Source: Sweltsa coloradensis
Taxonomy: Eukaryota; Arthropoda; Insecta; Plecoptera; Chloroperlidae
Length of the DNA stretch: 64,000 bases
NCBI GenBank assembly: GCA_024449915.1
Contig: JAMZAV010000308.1
Span: 186,001 to 250,000 of the forward strand
Direction of reading: 5' to 3'
Shown here: positions 53,976 to 64,000 of the stretch, in pieces
Layout of the letters: the number at the start of each line of letters is the position of its first letter
Numbering within the stretch: the stretch's first letter is position 1
Notes under the pieces: model-generated
Told to the model about the DNA's origin: nothing
What the model saw: the letters and a program-made list of their open reading frames with translations, nothing else
The model's database searches: none
Translations under genes and position numbers: made by a program

Positions 53976-56019
53976 GAGTATTGTAAAACATGTATGATAT
54001 ACATTAACTATTAAGATACACATTTAAATAATTCAAATTTACTAAAATTAATTAGTAAATCAAATTGGTAATATTTAACCGACAATCGACAGTTAACTTA
54101 CACCACCTCACTGAAATCATTTCCAAACCCATAATGAATCATCCTTGATGAGAAAACATGGGAAGTCATGTTCGGTCTTATCGTGACGCTTGACTCACTC
54201 GCAGACGGACGGACAGACAGAGATGATTAGGGCTTCGCTTCCTAAGATGCGCTTGCTGATAGAAGGAATAGGTGTTGAAATGTTTAATGAAAAGTAAGCC
54301 AACCATTAGCTTAACCATCAATAATTTGTTAAACGTCTCTGTGTATAAACGACTACGGAATGTTTTTTCTACGAGTTAAAACCAATTAACAGGGAACGTG
54401 AAAAGCTGATATTATCTCGAAATTAGAGCATTATTTTTTTCATCTAAACCTATGTGAATGTTGAATAACGCCATTGCGGAGAAGTCCGCAATTAAAAATA
54501 ACTCGTTGCTACACCATTGAGCGTATACGAACATATCTAGACAAAGCTTTAGAATCGGGGGAAAACATTACCGTTCTGTAAAACTACTGTTTGTGATAAT
54601 GGACATAAAAAACAAGATCTAATTTTCTCTTGGGTGTACTACTATTGCAAGGCATCACGCCATTCCGTTTTGCTACGGTTTCGTGTATGTACTTCCACAT
54701 TTAACGGGGCAAACAGACGTTAATTACAAATATGCCAACCAAAGTAGGAACTTGGGGGGAAAAAAAATTACATTATATTATATTAAAGGTAGGCAGTGAA
54801 AGAACAACTGCTGCTAATTGCCTTAACATCAATGAATATTTTATTTAATACACAATTAATTATTTCTCTCATTTATATTACTAGATTTGATGTTGTTATT
54901 TATTTGTATGGTTATTATTATTGACAGATTAAAGAATGTAGGCCTAGCTGTCCGTTATTAAAAGATACATTTTTGTTGTTTTTGCGCAATGCATATTACG
55001 TATTTGTATATATTGTTACAAAATATAATTATTTATGTTTTAACAACTACTATTTTCAACCTCTGATATACATACTATATGAAACCAAAGTTTTACAAAA
55101 AAAACATTATTAATTTTGTTCAACTTCAGTTTGAGAAAGACACTCAACTACTAATATTACTATTAAAAAGTATTTCTTACAAGAACAGTGTATGTCCATT
55201 TACATTTTAATAATCAATTAAACTGTTCTACTAGTTTCATATTTACAACATTATCACATAATTCACTTTTCAAATTGTACACAATAGTCCATTCAAACTC
55301 GTTATTTTGAGAAATATGTCTATATTTATACATATTGTATTTTTATATAAACATTATTATATCTATTTTATATCAATATACATTCGTATATCCATTTCAT
55401 CCATATTTATACACATACGTGTATATGTTTGCGCGTTTGAGTATAGATTTGTTGGAAATTTTTAATAATTACAAATTTTTTAAAAGGTTGATTATAATAT
55501 CTCAGTGAATAGAAACTATACGCGTGAAAGCCCAATGCATTTTAACATTTCATCAATTCCTTCCTGCCTTCAAAAATAAATAAAACCGACACAAATTTAA
55601 GATTGGGTAATAATATAGAATATATGGTTAAATATACAGCCCCTTTAATCTAGACTAAGTTGATGTGTAATATTGATTTAGTTGTCGAAAACTATTTAGA
55701 CACCTGTTGGTTCTCATTTGTTTACGCAAACTTTCTCTACAGGTCGTCTCCAGTTTACCGCGTTGTTGTACAAAGTTCCCTACAGTGGCGAACTGTAACA
55801 CACCACTTGAACTCGAACTTGTCTAGTGGTATGCCGCTCATGCATCAACCTCTTTGGTGAAAACTGTCTGTGAGGGAGACAGTTCACCAGACTCAGGGTG
55901 ACCGGAATCTGACACGCAAGGGTGCGACTAAAACATATCCAAGTGTCATCATAATCAAATCGTAAAAATAATTTGACTCTTGGTAGATCATCTCGCTTGG
56001 TAACACCATAACAACGATC
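53976..56019. other. Unassigned DNA
   Basis: AT-rich. A short GGACGGACAGACAG and GGGCTTCGCTTCCTAAG stretch (54203-54245) looks like the 5' part of another Helitron-like copy on the minus strand. No gene recognised. Confidence 0.35.
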
Positions 56020-56675
56020 TTAAGGCTACTGTACCACCTCTGGCCGATAATTTGAAAGTCGAAGAAACATGTCTGAAAAGTTTGCTGAATGAAAGAAGGT
56101 CTTTAAAATAACAGAAAAAAATGAGAATTTTTTGGGGCGGGACATAACCTCACTTTTGGAAATTATATTTAGATTTTTGGACAAAAGTATAATATACAAG
56201 TCTAGTTCAAAATTAAATTTTGAGAATCGGTTTTCTGGACATAGTTTCTAAACACCTTTAGCTATAACTTGACTATAGCTAAAATAGTTTTCTGAAAATA
56301 ACAGTTGGTGTACGATTTTTTTGTCAAACGGTACAAATACGAGTTTTTTCCAGTTTTGTACCGTTTGACAAAAAAATTCGTACACCAACTGTTATTTTCA
56401 GAAAACTATTTTAGCTATAGTCAAGTTATAGCTAAAGGTGTTTAGAAACTATTCCCAGAAAACCGATTCTCAAAATGTAATTTTGAACTCGACTTGTATA
56501 TTACACTTTTGTCCAAAAATCTAAATTTTTTTCCAAAACTGAGGTTATGTCCCGTCCAAAAAAATTCACAATTTATTTTTCTGTTATTTTAAAGGCCTTC
56601 TTTCATTCAGAAAACTTTTCAGACATGTTTCTTCGACTTTAAAATTATCGGCCAGAGGTGGTACAGTAGCCTTAA
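56020..56675. mobile_element. 656-bp foldback element with TTAA target duplication
   Basis: TTAA at 56020-56023 and 56672-56675 flanks termini that read GGCTACTGTACCACCTCTGG inward from both sides. The arms extend about 320 bp, almost to the centre near 56348, with modest divergence and small indels. TTAA duplications are the hallmark of piggyBac-type transposition. No transposase is encoded, so it would be moved in trans. The terminal words resemble those of the element at 9602 (GGCTAYT..ACC.C). Confidence 0.85.
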
Positions 56676-58036
56676 TATAATTAATAAGAAGAACAGCTTA
56701 TAAGATATCAAACACATATAGTTAATAATACGTTGTTCTATTGTATATCCGTTTGGAAATGCACGTTTCATTGAATAATCAAACAAACATTCCGCTGCCT
56801 AGCTATCCAAAACAAATCCAAAATGTATCCCATTGCAAGCATAGTTAAAACTGTAAAATTATTATATTTCCTATTTTTGGAGATTTACGTTTCATAGTGG
56901 TGATATGAGAAAGATTATTAAATCATCATTACTGAATGTTTTCAAATACGTGGTCTGATACTTTCTTTCATATTGCTATCCAACTGAAATCAAATGGTTG
57001 TAAGTATTGTATATTTAATTTCAGGTTTCCGCGGACATGTGTGATCATATTGTTTTTCAATGGGTCTTTTTGCCGCTTATAATTTACTTATGAAGGAGAC
57101 AATAACTTATCCTTCCCCTCCTGACGTTTCGGTCGTCATATTCAAACGATGCAGGAAAAGCACCATTGCTCCCGGTTTATACATCACTGGCTTAATAAAT
57201 ATTCTGCAAAATAAGGGTATCAATTAATTATTTAATTAATTGAATAGTAAGACACGTCTAATTATTTACGAATAAAAGTCACGATTTTATTTGTAATGAC
57301 ATGGCAATCTAGATGATGGTGTACGTAGTTAGTGGACCTCTGCAAAGCAGACGAAACGTTTGCAATGCTAATGGGAGTGGTCTGGCCTCATTAAGCTTAT
57401 AAATGCAGTCGCTTTCTTTGTCTCGGTATCAATGCAGATTAAGTCCTCTTTGTTGTTTAGACTAGAAAACGAGGATTTAGCTTGCCATACGTTAAGAGGA
57501 CTTTTAGCTTGGTGACAAAAAGGAAAAGAGAAATGATATAATGTCAGAGAGACATAATACAGCTTCGTCTTCTCGTGTTTTCTATATGTTACCGCTGGAC
57601 AAAACTATGTTGCCTTGTAATCTACTCCCCTCTCTCGCTTTTCAAAATTACTTCTCTCTTGATGGAAAATTAAGCTTTAGTTTGTTTTGGTTTATGGCGT
57701 ACTGTCATTTTAATTTGTAATTACGTGATTACGCTTTTATTTTAGTTCTCGGAATTGTTTTTTTGTAAGCTCTACAAGGTTTTTGTTACCTTGGTCATTT
57801 AAACCATCATAAAAGACCTTGGAGCAGCGAGCTAACCGGAGATGGAAGGATGTAATGTGCGCGTTACTAATAGATGTCTTGCTTGTGTCTATGATACAGG
57901 TATACCAACACACTGTTACTAAGGCTACATTTCTAGCCTTACTAGAAAACACCCGTTTAAGGCAAAACATGCAATGAAAATTCTAAATTTTATGATCACT
58001 ATTTTCAGTTGATGCATTACCTTACATAGAGTTTAC
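56676..58036. other. Unassigned DNA with two degenerate hammerhead-like words
   Basis: No gene recognised. CGACCGAAACGTCAGG on the minus strand near 57120-57137 and CTCTGCAAAGCAGACGAAAC on the plus strand near 57339-57358 resemble parts of hammerhead or Penelope-type repeats. A small palindrome CAATTAATTATTTAATTAAT begins at about 57221. Confidence 0.3.
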
Positions 58037-58051
58037 CCAACACTTAATGAA
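58037..58051 (+). repeat. Target site duplication, left copy
   Basis: CCAACACTTAATGAA is repeated exactly at 58471-58485. Confidence 0.92.
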
Positions 58052-58470
58052 TTTGATTGATTGAATATTGCTTAACGTCTCATATTTATGCACTTTGGCT
58101 AATCGAGACGATGAGTGGTGATAGATGAGGATGAAGTATGAACAGAAGGGAGGAGGGGAAACCCGGTACCGGCACGTAGCCTACTCCTTTCGAAAAGTAC
58201 CAAGGGGACCAACGGCTTAACGTCCCATCCGACAGGACGGTGTAACTTTGACAGTCATATAGGTTCCTCCACTAACCCGGACTGCCGAGCAGACGTCAAG
58301 GAGAACGAAGCCGTTACACTAGCTTTGAACCCTCCATCTGCTCTAACCAGCGGTATACGTGAGTTTCAGGGTAGAGCGGTCACCCACTCTACCCATGACC
58401 ACGCCCGATTCTGCTTAACTTCGGTGTTCGAGTGGGAACCGGTTAAACGAGCTCGGCTAAACCGCTGGCT
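58052..58470 (-). mobile_element. 5S-rRNA-derived SINE, full length
   Basis: This roughly 419-bp minus-strand element is bounded by a perfect 15-bp target duplication. Its 5' part (58469 down to about 58347) aligns along its length with arthropod 5S rRNA: it starts GCCAGCGGTTTAGCC, has ACCGAAGTTAAGCAGAATCG (A-box region) and GTGGGTGACCGC (C-box region), and ends ATACCGCTGG. RNA polymerase III could start from this internal promoter. The body carries GGATGGGACGTTAAGCCG, GAAAGGAGTAGGCTACGTGC and CGGTACCGGGTTTCCCC, and the 3' end is GAGACGTTAAGCAATATTCA followed by ATCAATCAA, with no long poly(A). This is the SINE3-type plan. The plus-strand frame 58325-58546 is spurious. Confidence 0.85.
58347..58469 (-). 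pseudogene. 5S-rRNA-like head of the SINE
   Basis: About 123 nt, close to the 5S length of about 120. Many substitutions (for example in the GTTCGAGTGGG segment that replaces the usual GATCGGACGAG) rule out a working 5S gene. The control-region words are the best preserved part. Confidence 0.8.
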
Positions 58471-58485
58471 CCAACACTTAATGAA
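58471..58485 (+). repeat. Target site duplication, right copy
   Basis: Exact repeat of 58037-58051. Confidence 0.92.
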
Positions 58486-60559
58486 GAAAGTTAATGAATT
58501 GATTAACCATAACTACTCGCAGCATTCTGAGAGCATAATATCGTAATAATGTCCACCCAAAGATGTTAAACCCTTTCTAAACCTTTATGTTGATAGAAAT
58601 CAGATTATATAATCAAACTTTTATAACTCGTGGAAAATAGGCCCACGAACAAGTGCAACCCCTATTCAGTAATATTTGCTTTGCAATGAGGGTAGTTCTG
58701 AAGGAAAAGTCCAAGCGCTGTTGAAAAGGACTCAATTTACTTGCATTAACATCAGCTACTAAATAAAATATTGAAGCAAACATTCAGGCATAATTACGGT
58801 GGCGGGTAATGAACGCGTAACCGTCTGAATCAGAGTCTCGCGCGCTATGCCTGAGCCAACTCTGTCGGTGACTGTTAGTTAGTTAATAGTTTGTCAACAC
58901 AATCGCAGAGATTTATCAATAGTCATCATTAACTTATGGTTTTCTTGAATTATAAATGTACTTGCAATGCTGTTGCAAGCATTTCAGCTTTTATTTTTGC
59001 AAGGCTTCCACGTCTATGAGAGCGTCTTCGTCAGAACGCGTCAACGATGTTTCCCAAAGCTGACAACATGTTCATAATATTCACATTCCTATATTTGTTT
59101 CTTTTACATTTTTACAAAAGTAACACGTCAAGTAAAAAACATTATAGAAGTGAATTGATAACGAGAAAATGCCTATTATATATTCTTGTCCAAGCCAGGA
59201 TAAGATCCTTAAAGCGGATACTATGATTAACCAATCTCCTAATTGTTAATGGACCACGGTCGCTACCCCATCTGTCTGTGTAACATTAGAAGTACAATTT
59301 GTTTAATACTACCTATAACAATCGTTAGTAATTGGATCCAGAATGGAGAAAATGTAACTTCAAGATAAGGATGGGTCTCATAAGTCCAGCCAGAGTTATC
59401 TACGAGATACATGAGTGAGTTCTCTCTTCCAATAAAGGAGTAAAACTCTGGTGTTCTCCTCGGGAGTTTTGCGGCTTAAAAGAGTTTAGGACGCGGCGTC
59501 ATCTCGCCCGGCCAGGGCACAGCACAATAGAGAGGGTGCAACGGACGTGACCGACGCTCTAATATTCCACCACGCCACCCTCCCGCTACTCCAGAAATAA
59601 GCGAACGATAGAGCTTCGGCTTTTATTTGCAGGTTACAGACTATTTTTATTTTTCTCGATAATGAGGAAACTTTCAAACTGAGATGATTATTTTCCGAAT
59701 GACAGAACTTTGATCAAAACGTGATATAATTAAATGAAAGACGCATGAATATATTTTAAATTCAGAAAAACTATACGATTTGCATGTTGAATTCATTCCG
59801 AAATTTAAGTCTTCCAGACATTCCCTTCCTGACATATTAGTTTTTCAACTTCATTTATATGATAAACTTTAACGAAGTGAACAAAGTGCACAACACTCAA
59901 ATCTACTTCCAACAAAAGTCATTCTTTATACAACACCGTTCTTCGCCATTCAACACCTATATGTGTTGTATGGCTACATTTTAGCTTTATACTTCTAATT
60001 TCTGAATTTAATGTTATTTGTTATTATAATTTATTCGCAAAACCCACCATCAATTTAATTGATAACATTGTTTTGTCTTTCCGTATCAATTATCATATTC
60101 TTAAATAGCTTTCACACTTTATCTGTTATAAATCAGTTAACAATGTGATATGCGAGTGTATATGAGGATGATGCAATGTTTAATCAAATAGCTTTTATGT
60201 CATTCCATTTAGCCGTTCTACCTCAAAAGCACGAAAAACAACACAAACACACATTATCTTGATGAGAACACTCCCATACCTTGGCTAAATTCCAATTTTA
60301 AAACAGATCGGCAATCTAAAACGGTAAATAAATCTTTCCAAATGAGAACAAAATACACTTATCTCAATAATTTAAATTTACTGTTACACGTTTACAAACG
60401 TATGCGATTTAAAAACGAACCAGTAACCAGATACAAGTATTTTATGTGGTGCAAATTTGCTAAATGAGAGAAAAAGAGAATTACAGTCACGATTTAAAAA
60501 CCAGTTGAAATAAAGATGAGCTTCGACCCCTCCTTGCAATACTCGGAGAGTTCAATAAT
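58486..60559. other. Unassigned DNA with a SINE scrap
   Basis: At about 58815-58872 the minus strand holds a tRNA-SINE head (ACCGACAGAGTTGGCTCAGG, CAGACGGTT). Elsewhere no gene is recognised. Confidence 0.4.
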
Positions 60560-60920
60560 AAACACCTCATTATCCCCATCACGTTGAGTCCGACACTGTG
60601 ATCAATACACTCCTAATTAATTGTGTAGCGTTAATTACAATGATGGGCGCTGTTGTGGCCCATGATGTCCAACCAGCGGAGCGTTGAGACGCGACCTTGC
60701 CACTGGCCATGTGCGCTTTCACTCTATAAGCCGCCCCACAAGGACAATCAGTCCCTGCAATATGCGGGAGGGCCCGGGGCTACACCGCCCTTGCTCAGTC
60801 AGGAGTACGGAGGAAGAGTCATCGTCTTGTAGGTGAAGTCATAGGAGGGATTCTCTCTCATAGCTGCGAGTAATAGATTACACTCGAAAGCGGCTTAAGT
60901 GGTGATCTTGGTTAGATATT
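60560..60920. promoter_or_regulatory. GC-richer island, possible promoter (weak)
   Basis: A roughly 360-bp island of higher G+C in AT-rich DNA. TATAAG at 60725 is followed 25 bp later by an initiator-like TCAGTC (60748-60753), and a second TCAGTC lies near 60796-60803. Spacing is shorter than the usual 30 bp, and no downstream coding exon is recognised. Confidence 0.2.
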
Positions 60921-63900
60921 CCCGGTGGTGTGATAACTATTATCATCTTATAAAGAGTCAGATGGAGTAATTAGTATGAAGCTCCCAGTCTAAGTGGTGT
61001 TTTAACACGCATTTATCCAGGACGTGGCCTCCAGGTTTTCACGCGTACAAAAATTAAAACTTACTAGGGTTACCTAAATTTTTCCCCAGAATAAAGCGAA
61101 TGAAAATCATATTTTAATGGAAATGGAAAAACCATATTATATTTAATCAAAGTAATGCCATATTTTGGATTTGATTTTTGAAACAATTGGAAGTATTCTA
61201 GCCTGAGTGTATGAGCTGACAATGCAATCTGGCGTGTGATCACAGTCTGTTCATTAACGACAACTCAATATTTCATACACTCAATCTCAGTCTCACATTT
61301 AACAAACGAACTATGAGATAATGAAAAACTACATTATTATCTCAAACAACAGTCGTTGTGTGTGCATACGATATACATACTCAACATTTAGATACAAACC
61401 AAATATAAGACATACATTTTGTAAGGTTTTGAAACTGAATGTCCCCCTCTTTTACCACCCACCCAGACACCCGTTCACGCCGTACCAATTCCATACCCTA
61501 GCCTCGACAACAGATTCCCGTTCTGTTATCTATAAACATACTCCTAGCTTTACCTCTATACTTGTACAGCGAACGTTTTGGGGAAATTAATTTAGGCTCG
61601 ACATCTCAAATAACTTATTCATTGAAGATTAATAAATTATGATGTCCATATACTCCATAATGTTTGAAACATGATACAATATTAATGATGAACGAATGTT
61701 AAACTAATGGAGATGAACGATTATTTAAGTTATTTGTATTTTATATATTTTCTTAAACAATTCCTAAAACGTGAACGATATTGATACAGATATGATTTTA
61801 TAAAAGTGCACATTATAACGCAATTGAATGTAGTCCTATACGTTGGAATAGTAATACTGATCTAGACATAATTTTCTGCAACGAAATACCGAAAACCATC
61901 TCCAAACAACCGCCGAACAATAATCGTGTAGGCTGAAGTTAACGAGCAATGTGTTTTGTACACCATTTAAAGCGATAAGTCACCTTGTTTTTTTATATCC
62001 TTACATGTGTATTTGCTGAATCGTTTTCAATTTCTTCCGATTTTCTTATTATTTTCTACTCGGATTTTGCACACTTTTACCCTTGACTTCAACCTAATGG
62101 TGTATAGTCTCAGGAATGACCAATTCATAGCTGTATTTATTGTTATAGCTTGCAATGAAATGTGATTTTTGAAGCCAGTTGTGTTCTGTCAACGATCAAA
62201 ATGACAAATGAAGGTGATTTGCAACAAGAGGAAAAATAACTTGGAAAAATTGTTACAGTGGTTTTTCGATTTGAAAGGTTGAACACTTGTAATTTTATAT
62301 CGTCGTTTTGGACGATTTCCACTTCATGATTTTATACCACTCGGCAAATATAATTAAATTATAATGTACATAAGACGTTAGGGAGATAAAATTGTATTTG
62401 TATGTCTCTTATTAAATTTAGACGCATGGTTGACAAGTTTAAGCTATTGCGCAGAAGAATCTTACTGTTTTGACTATGCACATTGCAGTTTTATACTAAT
62501 AAGAATAGGTTGATCGGTCTTTATTGCAGTTTAAAACAGAGTTGTGATGTTTCAAAGACTTGAGTAGAATTGAAAAACTCTGTCAAAATGCATACACCTT
62601 AAAATCAATTTTCTTAATTACGTGTTTAAAGCAAATCCTCTTTTTCTTTCTCAACTTATGTAATGAAGTAGGCCTACCATCACTTTTTAGTTCATGACAA
62701 GACCTTCGTTCATTACCTGGTGGCGTTTGGACCTTGAATTATTACTACTTGTACCACCTCTCACATTAACGAGTGTTTGAATGTTGAACGTTTTCAATAC
62801 TCTAAACAATTCCTTCAAAATTATAACAATTGATACAAATTTTATTTTTAGAGCTGACTGTTTATAGATACAAAATGTTCAAACATTTAGAGATCTTCAG
62901 AATGTCCTAGATTGATTTTCAGTCACTATCGCTCGAAAATTATTAATCCAGCCAATCATCGTCGCTTTTCAGATTTATCCGCGCGATTAGTGGTTGTTTA
63001 GTGGCCACTGTAAAACCCAGTGAATTAGCTGTCGCTGTACGTTCGTTTTACCAGGCATGTGGAAACTGTGTTATAAGCTATTTAAATCACCCCGATTGAA
63101 ACTTAAAATCTTATTATTAACGGTTGAAATGGGTTTTAGACGGACAGTGATTATGATAATAAACTCACGTGTACAATTTGAAACTGTTGATGGAATGTAA
63201 AAACCTGATGCATTTACCTTCGTAACAAATACACACTTTAATCTTAAAGAAAAAGAGCACATCAACTTAGAAAAAACGTCAAAACTTAAAATTTTGCAAA
63301 TGTATCAATTCAAAAACCTAACCGTCATAACTGCACTTATTAAGATACAATTTGTGTTATTCTTTGGTTTAACTAATAGCAATCCAAAATTCTAATATAC
63401 GCAGTTAGTAGGATTTAAAAAGATGTTGTTTTTGATAGGTGGTGTATGTGTGACCCTTAATTACTAACAACATAACTCTTTATTATTACTAATCAGAAAT
63501 GTTTCCAAAATATCCCTTATATATTAGAAAGTTCTGAACAAACCAATCAACAAGTCAGCAGTATTGTTTAGGTTATGTATGTCAGCGTGTTTGTTTTCAC
63601 AGCTTAATAAAATACATCTTTAAATATGTCTCTTATTAATCCTCCAAACAATTACTTAAATCTTAATAAGGTTGTCGTGTGATTGCAATTCATTCGTTGT
63701 GTTTGTGGGGCAGTGGACACGAACATATGCACATAAATCAAGGAAAATACAGATCAACTTTCCATGTGTGATATTCTATTATAATATATTATGTAGACCA
63801 TACTACACAATATCAATGACGGGGAGGAAATCCACATGTAACTACAGTTATAAAAGTTCGAAGCTAGTTACCCGATTCTGTCGGCATTGAAGAGCTAATC

Positions 63901-64000
63901 AGCATTCAGAATTTTAAATTGGGTCCCGCTCATTGGCTACTCATCCCCCACCGATGACGTTGATCTTGCTTCGGAACAACCCGCGTATTGGTGCACTGGT
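60921..64000. other. Unassigned AT-rich DNA to the window end
   Basis: No gene, RNA or bounded repeat recognised in about 3 kb. Confidence 0.4.

Noticed and set aside
58347..58469. A working 5S rRNA gene
   Set aside because: There are too many substitutions, and it sits inside a retrotransposed unit with target duplications and no T-run terminator directly after it.

Overview
The window looks like animal nuclear DNA, most likely from an arthropod. It is AT-rich and gene-poor, with long non-coding stretches, microsatellites and many dispersed repeats. The one complete gene encodes a 376-residue actin. Its diagnostic residues ([47 protein letters not shown]) fit arthropod muscle-type actins better than cytoplasmic, vertebrate or mollusc actins. 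A tRNA-derived SINE body containing a GTAAAGGCGAATGC-like block points the same way. The species cannot be named from the sequence.

Layout. 1-11 kb: repeats and unassigned DNA, with three copies of a roughly 0.57-0.76 kb element that has Helitron-like 3' ends, a tRNA-type SINE, a 27-bp minisatellite and a large foldback element. 11.0-12.9 kb: the actin gene (intronless CDS 11389-12519, 3' UTR and poly(A) signal at 12863). 13-26 kb: mostly unassigned DNA with a pyrimidine-rich strand, a fourth Helitron-like copy, a tRNA-SINE flanked by perfect 14-bp target duplications, a 0.28-kb palindrome carrying hammerhead-like cores, and a 232-bp tandem duplication. At 26.06-26.19 kb, on the minus strand, lies one well-formed internal exon of a JmjC/cupin-type protein whose other exons I cannot find. 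26-43 kb: almost nothing recognisable apart from minisatellites. 43-48 kb: two near-perfect palindromes and a roughly 441-bp tandem repeat interrupted by a Helitron-like insertion whose empty site can be read next door. 49-64 kb: a (TTA)n array, further Helitron-like and SINE fragments, a 656-bp foldback element with TTAA target duplications, and a 5S-rRNA-headed SINE with perfect 15-bp target duplications.

No genes act together here as an operon or pathway. Interest lies in the mobile DNA: several non-autonomous families (Helitron-like, TTAA foldback, tRNA-SINE, 5S-SINE, hammerhead-bearing inverted repeats) have boundaries that can be defined from this sequence alone. I recognised no transposase or replicase gene, and no intact reverse transcriptase, so any activity would depend on enzymes encoded elsewhere.
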